41,123 bases of DNA from Lachnospiraceae bacterium. GTDB taxonomy: Bacteria; Bacillota; Clostridia; Lachnospirales; Lachnospiraceae. A program made the translations under genes and the position numbers. The stretch is from the NCBI GenBank assembly GCA_900771955.1, contig CAAGPW010000135.1, positions 1 to 41,123 on the forward strand, read 5' to 3'. The notes under the pieces were generated by a model. The model did no database searches and was not told the DNA's origin. It was given only the letters and a program-made list of their open reading frames with translations. Below, piece by piece: positions 9,016 to 17,194 of the stretch; position 1 is the stretch's first letter, and every line of letters starts with the position of its first letter.

Positions 9016-9055
9016 GAATTTCGGAATGATTCACGAAGAAAGGCATAAAAGGAAA

Positions 9056-9772
9056 ATGGAAAAAGATTTGACAACCGGAAGCGCATTAAAAAGGCAGGAT
9101 TTCAGACCGCAAACCGAAACGATGGGACAGATATTGAAAATCGGAATACCGATCGCTCTGCAGGACGGGTTTATCCAGATCGCATTTATTGTGATCACGA
9201 TCATTGCAAACAGGAGAGGCTTAAATGACGCTGCTGCAGTTGGCATTGTTGAGAAAATTATCGGAGTGGTATTTTTAGTGCCATCTACAATGTTGTCTGC
9301 TGTTTCAGCCCTTTCCGCCCAGAATATCGGTGCGGGGAAGCACGACAGGGCAGCGGTGACCTTACGCTACGCGATTTTTATTGCGGTAGGATTTGGAGTG
9401 ACAGTAGCTGTTGTCACGCAGTTTATCGGTGGCAATATGGTAGGAATATTTACAGATGATGCATCGGTTATCAGCCGGGGAGACCAGTACCTTAAGGCAT
9501 ACATCTTGGACTGCGTATTTGCGGGCATACATTTCTGCTTCAGTGGATACTTTTGCGCATATGGATTATCCGGAATTTCATTTTTACATAATGTATTGTC
9601 GATCCTGTGTGTGCGTATTCCGGGCGCTTATTTCGCATCCCTGTATTTCCCGGACACACTGTATCCGATGGGACTTGCCGCACCGGGTGGCTCTTTGCTG
9701 TCTGTGATCGTTTGTGTGATCGCTTTTTGGTTGTTAAGAAACCGTAAGATGGCAAAGTCTAAACTCCCATGA
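9056..9772 (+). pseudogene. MATE efflux transporter with the N-terminal half deleted in frame
   Basis: From ATG 9056 (AAAGG just upstream) the protein begins MEKDLTTGSALK, the usual MATE N-terminus. It then jumps directly to RPQTETMGQILKIGIPIALQ, which is where the second six-helix half of MATE proteins starts. The second half is complete (SALSAQNIGAGKHDRAAV, YLKAYILDCVFAG, LGLxAPG-like end) and stops at 9770-9772. About 200 residues (helices 1-6) are missing, so a Na+/H+-drug antiporter cannot form in the normal way. The in-frame junction means a half-transporter could still be translated. The gene was presumably the target of the MerR-type promoter in front of it. Confidence 0.82.
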
Positions 9773-9850
9773 TCCAGGCGCTCGGTCACATCGGTGGCAT
9801 CACCACTGTAAAACTGGAATGACACATCTGGGTATTGCATCTGAATGGAA
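9773..9850 (-). pseudogene. LysR effector-domain scrap
   Basis: On the minus strand the stretch reads QYPDVSFQFYSGDATDVTE, followed by RLD. This matches the start of the LysR co-inducer domain (YPDVxFxLYSG-DVTERLD). Nothing of the HTH or of the rest of the domain is next to it. It sits exactly between two MATE pieces. Bases 9851-9911 hold nothing recognisable. Confidence 0.65.
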
Positions 9851-9911
9851 GAGGCAGAAAACAGAAATTACGACATCCCAGATGGATATGCTGCACGGCC
9901 CGATATAGAAC

Positions 9912-10130
9912 AAGATCATACAGTATGCACTTACGGTTGCGGCAATCCTTACTACCATTGGTGTATGCGGAGTCAGAATATTGTGGATCTGTACTGTGTT
10001 TCCGGCACACAAGACGTTCCGTACGATCATGACCGCATATCCACTCAGCCTGTCGATAACGGCGCTGCTTATTTTTATTGCGGTTATGATATATCGTCCA
10101 GCCGGGCGGATGCAAAGGAAGAGAGGGTGA
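9912..10130 (+). pseudogene. C-terminal fragment of a second MATE transporter
   Basis: The frame reads QYALTVAAILTTIGVCGVRI, LWICTVFPAHKTF, TIMTAYPLSLSITALLIFIAV and MIYRPAGRMQRKRG, then TGA 10128-10130. This is the last two or three helices of a MATE protein (GVRILW...FP...YP.S...TA). The preceding MATE gene already has its own C-terminus, so this is a second copy. No start is visible. It ends four bases before the TraX-like gene, whose ribosome site lies inside it. Confidence 0.75.
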
Positions 10131-10134
10131 TGAT

Positions 10135-10887
10135 ATGACAGATACAAAGCAGGGAACTTTTAATTCCAATACCATAAAACTGATCGCGATTCTCGCGATG
10201 ACGATAGACCATATTGCGTGGGCGGTCTATCCGGGATATCCACGGGAGATCGTGCCATTACTCATGCATCTGATCGGTCGGATCACCTGCCCGGTCATGT
10301 GCTACTTTATTGCGGAAGGGTTTCATTATACGAAGAATATTAACCGGTATACCGCACGATTGTTTGGGTTTTCGGTGATTTCCCATTTTTGTTACATTTT
10401 TGCGTCTGCGGAGTTTGTTGACTGGAAATCTTTTATTCCGTTTTACTATGGAAATCTGCTCAATCAGACAAGCGTTATGTGGTCGCTTGCGTGGGGACTT
10501 GTCATGCTGCGGGTGGCAGACAGCAAAAAGACAGGGAATGCAGGAAAGACCCTTTTGATCCTTCTTATCTGTATTATCAGTTTTCCGAGTGACTGGAGCT
10601 GTATCGCATCATTGTGTGTGCTGGCGTTTGGCACCAACAGAGGCGCATGGAAAAATCAGACCTTCTGGCTGATATTTTATGTTGCCATCTACGCGGTTGT
10701 ATATTTTCTCGCGATCGATCCGGTATATGGACTGTTGCAGATGGGAGTTGTTCTTGCCATACCGGTCATCCGGCAGTACAACGGACAGAGAGGAAAAAAT
10801 CCTGCGGTCAATCGGGTGGTAAAATGGCTTTTTTACATATATTATCCGCTGCACCTGTTTGTGATCGGCCTGCTGTTACATTTGTAG
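10135..10887 (+). CDS. TraX-family membrane protein
   Basis: 250 residues with about seven or eight hydrophobic segments. The opening NSNTIKLIAILAMTIDHIAW and the LIGRITCPVMCYFIAEGFHYT segment are characteristic of the TraX family, named after the F-plasmid pilin acetylase. The ending FYIYYPLHLFVIGLLLHL is also typical. In Firmicutes such proteins are chromosomal and their acceptor substrates are unknown, so conjugation should not be inferred; no other transfer gene is here. GAGAGG at 10121-10126 precedes ATG 10135 by eight bases and lies inside the MATE fragment, so it was probably cotranscribed with the efflux gene. It appears intact. Confidence 0.88.
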   Translation: MTDTKQGTFNSNTIKLIAILAMTIDHIAWAVYPGYPREIVPLLMHLIGRITCPVMCYFIAEGFHYTKNINRYTARLFGFSVISHFCYIFASAEFVDWKSFIPFYYGNLLNQTSVMWSLAWGLVMLRVADSKKTGNAGKTLLILLICIISFPSDWSCIASLCVLAFGTNRGAWKNQTFWLIFYVAIYAVVYFLAIDPVYGLLQMGVVLAIPVIRQYNGQRGKNPAVNRVVKWLFYIYYPLHLFVIGLLLHL

Positions 10888-10921
10888 AAAAATAAGTCTC
10901 CCCGTATAGCATCACAGCATA

Positions 10922-10950
10922 TTGACACTGTGTCAAAATGATATTACAAT
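10922..10950 (+). promoter_or_regulatory. Promoter with palindromic operator over the -35 box
   Basis: TTGACA (10922-10927), 17 bases, TACAAT (10945-10950). The perfect 13-bp palindrome TGACACTGTGTCA (10923-10935) covers the -35 box and part of the spacer. This geometry suits a repressor. It drives the broken aldo/keto reductase at 11012. Confidence 0.7.
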
Positions 10951-11011
10951 ACATATAACAAAATCAGGGAAACTATACATGCGACAGATGTGGAACGGGA
11001 GGATTTTAGAT

Positions 11012-11729
11012 ATGGAATATACCAGACTGGGGAATACCGATATTGAGATTTCAAAATTGTGCGTGGGATGCATGAGTTTTGGAAAAGCAGGAACCATGCA
11101 TGACTGGACCTTGAATGAAGAGGACAGTGAGAAGATGATCCGTCACGCGTTGGATCTCGGGATCAATTTTTTTTGATACGGCAAACGGATATTCAGCGGG
11201 AACGAGTGAAGAATATCTGGGAAAAGCATTGAAACGGAACGTGGCGAGAGACAGGGTCGTGATCGCTTCCAAAGTATATTTCAATGAGGGGCGGTTATCA
11301 AGAGAAGCGATCTTCCGGGAGATCGATGGCTCTCTTTTAAGACTTGGAACAGATTATCTGGATCTTTATATCATTCACCGGTTTGATTATGACACGCCGA
11401 TGGAAGAAACGATGGAGGCATTAAATGATCTTGTAAAGACGGGAAAGGTGCGGGCGATCGGCGCGTCCGCCATGTACGGATATCAGTTCCACAATATGCA
11501 GCTGATCGCGAAAGAGCACGGATTTACGCCTTTTTGCGCAATGGAAAATCACTATAACCTTCTTTACCGTGAAGATGAGCGGGAGCATGATCTGGCGGAA
11601 AAATATCAGTGTAAGATGTCACAGATCGCCATTGCATGGCACTGGGCAAAAGGGGTGGATTCCCCGATCGTCGGCGCGATCGATAAGAATCCACCCCAGG
11701 GAGTTTTACTTCTGGATGAGAAGAAATAG
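11012..11729 (+). pseudogene. Second aldo/keto reductase, frameshifted in a T run and 3'-truncated
   Basis: ATG 11012 with GGGAGG nine bases upstream starts MEYTRLGNTDIEISKLCVGC, the usual opening of the long AKR class (YghZ/YajO-like). The frame stops at 11174-11176 after INFF. The next frame continues exactly as DTANGYSAGTSEEYLGKAL with the catalytic Lys (VIASKVYF) and His (YIIHRFDYDTPMEE). The run of eight T at 11167-11174 needs only seven to restore INFFDTANGY, so one T was inserted. The protein also ends early: after DSPIVGAIDKNP the expected last 50 or so residues, with the cofactor-binding end, are replaced by PQGVLLLDEKK. It abuts the opposing beta-galactosidase gene. It is inactive unless corrected. 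Confidence 0.87.
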
Positions 11730-11736
11730 CTTTTTC

Positions 11737-13746
11737 TTAGAGCTGTTCCTGTAAAATGAGAACATCCCATTTCTCAAGCATATCATCTTTGCCGGCCGTC
11801 TTTCCGGTGATAAGATCTGTTTTGCCGGAAAGACTTGCCGGAAGCGGCTGCTTCTCGTCGGAGAAGTTGATGACATAATAAAAACGTGTCGTGTCGCTTT
11901 CCCGGCAGGTGACTTCAAGCGCGGTGCTTTCCGGGATAACAGCGGAAACATCTGCTTCAGTAACAGCCTCATTTAAGATCTTTGCAAGTCCGGCTTCCTC
12001 TAACTGGCTGCCGATGTAGTATACATGACCTTTTTCGTAGTCATTTTTTGTGACACACGGCATACCTGCATAAAAGTCGTCTCCATAGGAAGCCAGGGAG
12101 CTTGCGCCTTCGAGATGGATGAGGTCGCAGAGCATACCACAGGAAAAGCTGGTGTTATCGTTAAAGACAGCAGAGTTTTTCTGCTCCGGGGCAAGGGCAT
12201 CGATCTCCTCGACCCAGATGCCTGCCATTTCGCGCAGCGGACCAGGATAACCGCCAAGGTATACATTGTCTGACTGACCGACGATACCGCTCATAAACGT
12301 GGTGATGAGTGTGCCGCCATTTCTGACGAAATCTTCAAGCGCTTCTTTCATGCCGTCCTTGATCATATAGAGAACCGGAGCGGCGATGATGTCATATCTG
12401 GAAAAATCCGCATCGACAGGGATCATGTCGACGGAAATATTCTGTTTATAGAAAAATTCGTAGTACTGATGGATCTGGTCTACATATTTTAAATCTTCGG
12501 AAGGACCGCTTGTATATTCCAGAGCCCAGTAGTTATCCCAGTCGAAAATGATGCCGACCTTTGACGGATTTTTCGAGCCAAGGGTCTTATTGCCAAAGCT
12601 TTCGAGCTCTTTGCCAAGTTTGGCGGTTTCGCGGAACACGCGGGTGTTCTCATTGCCGACATGCGCGATCACGGCGCCATGGAATTTCTCGCATCCGCCA
12701 ACGCTTCTGCGGAGCTGGAAGAACTGGATGGTGTCTGCGCCGTGCGCGATGGTCTGGTAACTCTGGGCGCGCATCTGTCCCGGGCGTTTTAAGGAGTTGT
12801 ATTTCTGCCAGTTCTGCTGGCTCGGCGTCTGTTCCATCAGCATGAACGGTGCGTCTTTGAGTCCACGCATCAGGTCATGTGTCATGGCTACCTGGCTCCA
12901 TGGGGTATCATATGCCGGGTAGTTATCCCAGGAGATGATATCCATTTCTTTTGCCCATTTAAAATAATCCAGTCCTTTGAAGGTTCCCATCAGATTGGTT
13001 GTGATCAGTGCGTCCGGCACTGATTCACGGATCGCGTCACGTTCCATCTTATAATTGGAAAGCAGGCTGTCGGAGATAAAGCGTCTGTAATCGATGGAAA
13101 TACCGGCGAAAGCGGTCTTTTCTCTGCCAATGCCTTCACTGAGCGCGTTTGGTACAACAACCTCATCCCAGTCGTAGAGGGAATGTCCCCAGAATTCCAT
13201 GTTCCATGCGGTGTTTAACGCGTCTAAGGTATGGTATTTGTCCTGAAGCCATACACGGAAAGCCTTTTTGCAGTTGTCGCAGTAGCATTCCGCACCGTAC
13301 TCATTGTTGATGTGCCAGCAGGTAACGTGCTCATTTTTGCCATAGCGCTCTGCCAGTTTGGAAGCGAGGGCTCTTGCGTATTTCTGGTATACAAGTGAAT
13401 TCGGGCAGGCATTGTGCCGTCCGCCGAACGTGTGATGGCGTCCTTCGTAGTCCGTACTCATGACTTCCGGATATTTTTTTACCATCCATGCCGGGAGCGC
13501 GGCGGTGGAAGTCGCAAGGACGATATCGTAGTTTTCTTCTGAGAGCATGTCGATGACTTTATCCAGATAGGAAAAATCATAAACATTTTCTGACGGCTGG
13601 ATCTTTGCCCAGGAAAAAACGTTGATCGTTGCGGTGTTGATGTGCGCGTCCTTAAAAATACGCATATCTTCTTTCCAGACTTCTTCCGGCCACTGATTCG
13701 GGTTGTAATCTCCTCCGTAGAGGATTCTCTTAAATTTGGATTCCAT
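11737..13746 (-). CDS. GH42 beta-galactosidase
   Basis: 669 residues, normal length for family GH42. It hydrolyses terminal beta-D-galactosides, in gut bacteria often galacto-oligosaccharides. The TIM barrel opens with RILYGGDYNPNQWPEEVW. The acid/base is Glu149 in WHINNEYGAE and the nucleophile Glu305 in FMLMEQTPSQQNW. Four cysteines, C114, C154, C156 and C159 (CYCDNC), match the structural zinc site of this family. A trimerisation domain and small beta domain follow. No signal peptide, so it is cytosolic. The start is ATG 13746 with AGGAGG upstream; the frame is open 32 codons further but lacks a site there. It is divergent from an AraC regulator, probably its activator. The 3' end nearly touches the broken aldo/keto reductase. 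Confidence 0.95.
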   Translation of the reverse strand: MESKFKRILYGGDYNPNQWPEEVWKEDMRIFKDAHINTATINVFSWAKIQPSENVYDFSYLDKVIDMLSEENYDIVLATSTAALPAWMVKKYPEVMSTDYEGRHHTFGGRHNACPNSLVYQKYARALASKLAERYGKNEHVTCWHINNEYGAECYCDNCKKAFRVWLQDKYHTLDALNTAWNMEFWGHSLYDWDEVVVPNALSEGIGREKTAFAGISIDYRRFISDSLLSNYKMERDAIRESVPDALITTNLMGTFKGLDYFKWAKEMDIISWDNYPAYDTPWSQVAMTHDLMRGLKDAPFMLMEQTPSQQNWQKYNSLKRPGQMRAQSYQTIAHGADTIQFFQLRRSVGGCEKFHGAVIAHVGNENTRVFRETAKLGKELESFGNKTLGSKNPSKVGIIFDWDNYWALEYTSGPSEDLKYVDQIHQYYEFFYKQNISVDMIPVDADFSRYDIIAAPVLYMIKDGMKEALEDFVRNGGTLITTFMSGIVGQSDNVYLGGYPGPLREMAGIWVEEIDALAPEQKNSAVFNDNTSFSCGMLCDLIHLEGASSLASYGDDFYAGMPCVTKNDYEKGHVYYIGSQLEEAGLAKILNEAVTEADVSAVIPESTALEVTCRESDTTRFYYVINFSDEKQPLPASLSGKTDLITGKTAGKDDMLEKWDVLILQEQL

Positions 13747-13783
13747 GATAAACCTCCTGATATTGTGCTTTTTGAATCTATTT

Positions 13784-13870
13784 GACGCAAGTAAGAGCTT
13801 CTGCGTCTTGCTTTTTAAATCTCTTTGATTTATGCTTATCATAATACATATAATTTGTTATTTGTATAAC
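13784..13870. promoter_or_regulatory. Divergent GH42-AraC control region
   Basis: For the AraC gene, TTGATT (13825-13830), 18 bases and TATAAT (13849-13854) form a plausible promoter. An imperfect palindrome GTTATTTGTATAAC (13857-13870) lies just after it. In the leader of the beta-galactosidase gene GACGCA (13784-13789) and TGCGTC (13802-13807) form an inverted repeat. Which of these the AraC protein binds cannot be told. Confidence 0.45.
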
Positions 13871-13913
13871 AGGAGAAACCACTTTATATAACATTTTGAA
13901 ACAAAGGAGAACT

Positions 13914-14723
13914 ATGAGCATCTATTTTGGAAATCATTTTGGCAGAGAGCCGTTTCAGTTTGACTCGGTTGGGAATCACTGGGAACAGGAGAGTGTTGTA
14001 AGACCGGATGGTTATCCGCGCTATCATTATCTTCAGACAGAGAGCGGATGCGGGATCGTTTCGGTAAAAGGTGAGGATATCCTGCTTGAGCGGGGGCAGG
14101 GGATTTTACTGGCGCCGTTTGTGCCGCACAGTTACCGGGCAAAGCATGAAGGGTGGCTCACAGAGTTTGCGACGTTTACGGGAACGATGGAATCGTATTT
14201 AAAATCGATTATTGGAGGCGAAGACTGGCTCTGGATCAGCGGGGAGAAAGGAGAGGAGATCGAAAAGGTGATCGCAGAGGCGGTAAGGGATTTCGAGGAA
14301 AATTCCGCGAATACGAGACAGCAGTCTTTGGACTGCTATCATATGCTTTTGCTTTTCATGGAAGGAATCCCACAAAAAGCAAAAGCAGCGCAGCCGGTAT
14401 GGGAGAAATATGTCCAGCCGGTAGTGGCAAAGATCGAATCCGGCTATATGGAAGACCTAACCGCTGAAAAGCTGGCACAGAGCGTCTATGTTTCCCCACA
14501 GTACCTCTCAAGACTTTTTGTGCGTTATTTTAACTGTTCGGTCTATGAGTATCTGACCGGTTACCGGATCAACCGGGCCAAGGAGCTTCTTGTCATGGAA
14601 CATGAAAGAAAAGTCCAGGAGATCGCTCATGATGTCGGTTACACGGATTCCAGCCATTTTATCGTGATGTTTAAAAAGCTTACCGGGATGACGCCGGTAG
14701 AATTCCGGAAGCTGCATGTGTAA
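13914..14723 (+). CDS. AraC-family regulator with cupin sensor, likely controls the beta-galactosidase
   Basis: 269 residues. The N-terminal part (about 1-130) is an AraC-type cupin: PRYHYLQTESGCG, then GQGILLAPFVPHSYRA. The C-terminal 100 residues hold two HTH motifs: LTAEKLAQSVYVSPQYLSRL and VQEIAHDVGYTDSSHFIVMF, followed by FKKLTGMTPVEFRK. The start is ATG 13914 with AAAGGAG seven bases before it; an in-frame TTG at 13896 precedes that site and is rejected. Divergence from a GH42 gene is a common arrangement in which the AraC protein senses the sugar and activates the hydrolase. The sugar itself is not known. The gene is complete. Confidence 0.92.
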   Translation: MSIYFGNHFGREPFQFDSVGNHWEQESVVRPDGYPRYHYLQTESGCGIVSVKGEDILLERGQGILLAPFVPHSYRAKHEGWLTEFATFTGTMESYLKSIIGGEDWLWISGEKGEEIEKVIAEAVRDFEENSANTRQQSLDCYHMLLLFMEGIPQKAKAAQPVWEKYVQPVVAKIESGYMEDLTAEKLAQSVYVSPQYLSRLFVRYFNCSVYEYLTGYRINRAKELLVMEHERKVQEIAHDVGYTDSSHFIVMFKKLTGMTPVEFRKLHV

Positions 14724-14764
14724 ATGCCAGCAGTGCTGCCGGATTCTTTTTCCTGTCAGGGCTT

Positions 14765-14839
14765 TTAGCGGGCCATTTTCTTTTCGGTGATCTTTTTTCC
14801 CCAGAAACAGCCGAGCAGGGCGAAAAGAACTGGCGGAGC
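14765..14839 (-). pseudogene. C-terminal scrap of a membrane protein
   Basis: The minus strand reads PPVLFALLGCFWGKKITEK and then KMAR before TAA, which looks like the last helix and basic tail of a membrane protein. No more of the gene is present. It is interrupted by the AraC remnant on the other strand. Low certainty because only 25 codons remain. Confidence 0.35.
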
Positions 14840-15311
14840 GGCAAGACTTTTCTATGAGGGAAAGGTTTTAGAGACGCTGGCACTGATCTTAGAGGAGAGC
14901 AGGAAAGGAAAAGACAGAGCAAAGGCGGTTACCATTACCGGAGAGGATAAGGAAAATCTGCGCGCGGTGGCGGATTAAATCGAACATCACATCGGATTTT
15001 CGATTCCGTCAGAGCAGCTATGCAGGATTGCATATATGGGAAGCACGAATCTCAAGACAAAGTTTAAAGCCTGTTTTGGGTGCAGTATCACAGACTACAT
15101 CATACGAAAAAGGGTGGAGCAGGCACAGCATTTTCTGATGACCACAGAGTTAAGCATTGCAGAGATCGCACAGGTGGTCGGATACGAACGGCCGGAAAGC
15201 TTTTCAAGCCAGTTTAAAAAGGTTACAGGGCTTTTGCCAAGAGATTACCGTAAAATGATAAAAAATGGATGGAATGCAACGTTTTTTTACATATACAACA
15301 TAAAAATGTAA
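14838..15311 (+). pseudogene. AraC-family regulator remnant with internal stop
   Basis: The frame reads ARLFYEGKVLETLALILEE, then EDKENLRAVAD, TAA (14976-14978), and continues in the same frame as IEHHIGFSIPSEQLCRIAY and MGSTNLKTKFKACFGCSI, then SIAEIAQVVGYERPESFSSQ and FKKVTGLLPRDYRKM. This is the C-terminal half of a PchR/YbtA-like AraC regulator with both HTH motifs. TAA replaces the expected Tyr codon in the ADY-IE stretch. The N-terminal sensor (about 150 residues) is missing, and no ribosome site precedes the fragment. An ATG at 15036 could restart only the second half of the DNA-binding domain. Confidence 0.78.
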
Positions 15312-15320
15312 AAAAAACGT
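15279..15320. repeat. AT-rich inverted repeat
   Basis: ACGTTTTTTTACAT and ATGTAAAAAAAACGT flank a 13-nt loop, with one extra A in the right arm. It spans the end of the AraC remnant and precedes the acyltransferase promoter region. It could act as a bidirectional terminator or as an operator. A weak TACAAT at 15346-15351 follows. Confidence 0.5.
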
Positions 15321-15384
15321 GGTAGCATACCAAAACAGTCTTTGCTACAATGATGTTAAAAATAAGAGCAAAGGTGGGAAAAAT

Positions 15385-16464
15385 ATGAGAAAACATTACA
15401 TTGACAACATTCGCTGGATGACAGTGGTACTGGTTGTGATCTATCATGTCATTTATATGTATAATGGAGTAGTGGAAGGCGGTGTGATCGGGCCGTTTCG
15501 TGAGGTGCAGTATCAGGATGCAGTGCAGTATGTACTCTATCCGTGGTTTATGGTGCTGCTGTTTTTGGTATCCGGTATGTGTGCAAGATATTATCTGGAA
15601 AAACACACAGACCGGGAATTTGTCCGTTCCAGAACCAGAAAGCTGCTGGTGCCGTCGACGATCGGGCTCTTTGTCTTTCAGTGGCTTCAGGGCTGGCTTA
15701 ATATGGCTATCAGCAATGCGTTTGATACGATGCCACAGCAGATGCCGGGAGTGATCCGCTATGTGATCATGGTGGCTTCGGGAACAGGTGTACTTTGGTA
15801 TATCCAGGTATTATGGGTTGTTTCCATGCTTTTGCCCGTTGTGCGAAAAATGGAAAAAGACCGGTTTTACAATATCTGCGGAAAAGTAAACATCTTAGGG
15901 CTGATCCTGCTTGTGATCCCGGTGTGGGGGGCAGCCCAGATCCTTAATACGCCCGTCATCTGTGTGTACCGCTTTGGTATTTATGGATGCTGTTTCCTTT
16001 TGGGCTATTATGTATTTTCCCATGAGGAAGTGACGGACAGACTGAAAAAATGGTGCATTCCGTTTGCGGTAACAGCGATCGTACTTGCCGTTTGTTATGT
16101 CGTAGTTTATTTTGGAGAAAATTATGCCGAAAAACCGGTTGTAAGCAGTCCGCTTTCGATTGCATACGCATGGTGCGCGTGCCTTGCGATCCTCGGATGT
16201 ATGAAAAAATGGGGAGATCATACCTGCCGCTTTTTTGAATTTATGTCAACCAAAAATTTTGGACTTTATGTGTTCCATTATCTTGCATTGTCTGCAATGG
16301 CGTATTTCTTAAAAGAGTGTACACCGGTGACCGGATTTTTTGCGTACCTGCTTTCCACAGTGGCGGCGTTTGGCGGAGGGCTTTTACTTTACGAGATCAT
16401 TTCACGGATTCCGTTTTTGAACTGGTGTGTACTCGGGATCAAAAAGGAGAAAAAACATGTTTAA
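15385..16464 (+). CDS. Acyltransferase-3 family integral membrane protein
   Basis: 359 residues with about ten hydrophobic helices. The opening RKHYIDNIRWMTVVLVVIYH is the family signature, with Asp, Arg and the active-site His in the first helix. VLLFLVSGMCARY and KLLVPSTIGLF also fit acyltransferase-3 (OafA/YrhL-like), which transfers acyl groups to sugars, lipids or peptidoglycan at the membrane. The acceptor is not predictable. AAAGGTGGG lies before ATG 15385. The stop overlaps the next gene's start by eight bases, so the two are translationally coupled. The region upstream to the AraC remnant is AT-rich. Confidence 0.9.
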   Translation: MRKHYIDNIRWMTVVLVVIYHVIYMYNGVVEGGVIGPFREVQYQDAVQYVLYPWFMVLLFLVSGMCARYYLEKHTDREFVRSRTRKLLVPSTIGLFVFQWLQGWLNMAISNAFDTMPQQMPGVIRYVIMVASGTGVLWYIQVLWVVSMLLPVVRKMEKDRFYNICGKVNILGLILLVIPVWGAAQILNTPVICVYRFGIYGCCFLLGYYVFSHEEVTDRLKKWCIPFAVTAIVLAVCYVVVYFGENYAEKPVVSSPLSIAYAWCACLAILGCMKKWGDHTCRFFEFMSTKNFGLYVFHYLALSAMAYFLKECTPVTGFFAYLLSTVAAFGGGLLLYEIISRIPFLNWCVLGIKKEKKHV

Positions 16465-16873
16465 AGAAAATCTGATTTCCCTGCGGAAATTGAATCATAT
16501 GTCACAGGAAGAACTGGCGGAGAAGCTTGGAATATCAAGACAGACGCTGTCAAAGTATGAGACCGGAGAATCCGTTCCGGATATTGAGCGGAGCAAAGCG
16601 ATCGCGGATGCGTTTGGGGTGTCACTGGATGAACTGGTAAACTATGAGAGCGGACCGGACAGTCTTCCGGTGCCGCCAAAGGGCAGACATGCCTTTGGAG
16701 TGGTAAAAGTCGGGGAAAAGGGGCAGATCGTCATTCCGGCAAAGGCAAGAAAGGTGTTCGATATACAGGCGGGAGATAATCTGATCGTACTTGGTGATGA
16801 GGCACAGGGGATCGCGCTGCTGAAGGAAAAGGATTTTATGGCGATGGTGGAAGAAATACGGGGTCAGAAATAA
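16457..16873 (+). CDS. XRE-type HTH regulator with AbrB-like C-terminal domain
   Basis: 138 residues. Residues about 5-60 are a Cro/CI-type HTH (LRKLNHMSQEELAEKLGISR, then QTLSKYETGESVPD). Residues about 78-120 are a SpoVT/AbrB swapped-hairpin domain (VKVGEKGQIVIPAKARKVFD, then IQAGDNLIVLGDE). Two DNA-binding folds in one small protein are found in a recurring Clostridia family. GGAG precedes ATG 16457, which lies inside the end of the acyltransferase gene, so the pair is an operon and the regulator probably controls it. A strong terminator follows. Confidence 0.92.
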   Translation: MFKENLISLRKLNHMSQEELAEKLGISRQTLSKYETGESVPDIERSKAIADAFGVSLDELVNYESGPDSLPVPPKGRHAFGVVKVGEKGQIVIPAKARKVFDIQAGDNLIVLGDEAQGIALLKEKDFMAMVEEIRGQK

Positions 16874-16901
16874 AAATCAGAAAATTTATAATATTGCAAA
16901 G

Positions 16902-16950
16902 AAACGAGTGGCAGGACTGCGTAAATCCAGTTTTTGCTACTCGTTTTTTT
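16902..16950 (+). terminator. Rho-independent terminator of the acyltransferase-XRE operon
   Basis: AAACGAGTGGCA pairs with TGCTACTCGTTT (one G-U), with a smaller ACTG/CAGT stem inside, and is followed by seven T. Confidence 0.85.
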
Positions 16951-17129
16951 ATATTTGCCACTATTTAATATGCAGCTTATCAGTGTAAGTCCGGCTTATA
17001 CGATCAGCAGGCATTATACGGCAGCCTTAAACAGGTCAGAGCCTGGGTACGATATGTGTGAAAAGATCATCATAGACTGCACAGGCTGAAAAATGATAAA
17101 AATTCCAAAATAAACCTGTAGACTAACCG
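16951..17129. other. Gene-free spacer
   Basis: No convincing gene or RNA was seen between the terminator and the LuxR promoter. A short plus-strand frame reads LYDQQALYGSLKQVRAWVRY before a stop near 17060. It may be a protein tail left by deletion, but it is too short to identify. Confidence 0.4.
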
Positions 17130-17175
17130 TTTGGATAGTGTACAAACATGCAGCGGGTTGGTATAATTTTAAATG
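17130..17175 (+). promoter_or_regulatory. Promoter of LuxR-kinase operon, motif shared with chemoreceptor operon
   Basis: The order TTTGG, AGTGTACAAA, 12 bases, TGGTATAATTT matches base for base in spacing the sequence at 25120-25165. TATAAT is at 17162-17167 and TGTACA serves as a poor -35 box 17 bases upstream. The TG before the -10 box suggests an extended -10 promoter. A shared activator is inferred. Confidence 0.65.
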
Positions 17176-17194
17176 GCAGATCCGAAAGCAGAAG

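Noticed and set aside
9014..9016. ATG overlapping the -10 box as start of the MATE remnant
   Set aside because: It would give an mRNA starting at or after the start codon; ATG 9056 begins the true MATE N-terminal motif DLTTGS.
10135..10887. Evidence of a conjugative element from the TraX-like gene
   Set aside because: TraX-family proteins are widespread on Firmicute chromosomes, and no other transfer, integrase or relaxase gene is present.
11737..13746. Long antisense frames inside the beta-galactosidase gene and other coding regions
   Set aside because: They have no ribosome site, no recognisable domain and follow the codon pattern of the real gene.
15279..15320. AT-rich inverted repeat as an insertion-sequence end
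   Set aside because: No transposase, no target duplication and no second copy were seen; a terminator or operator is simpler.
16951..17129. Remnant of a gene in the spacer after the XRE regulator
   Set aside because: Only about 25 codons of protein-like sequence without a recognisable family.
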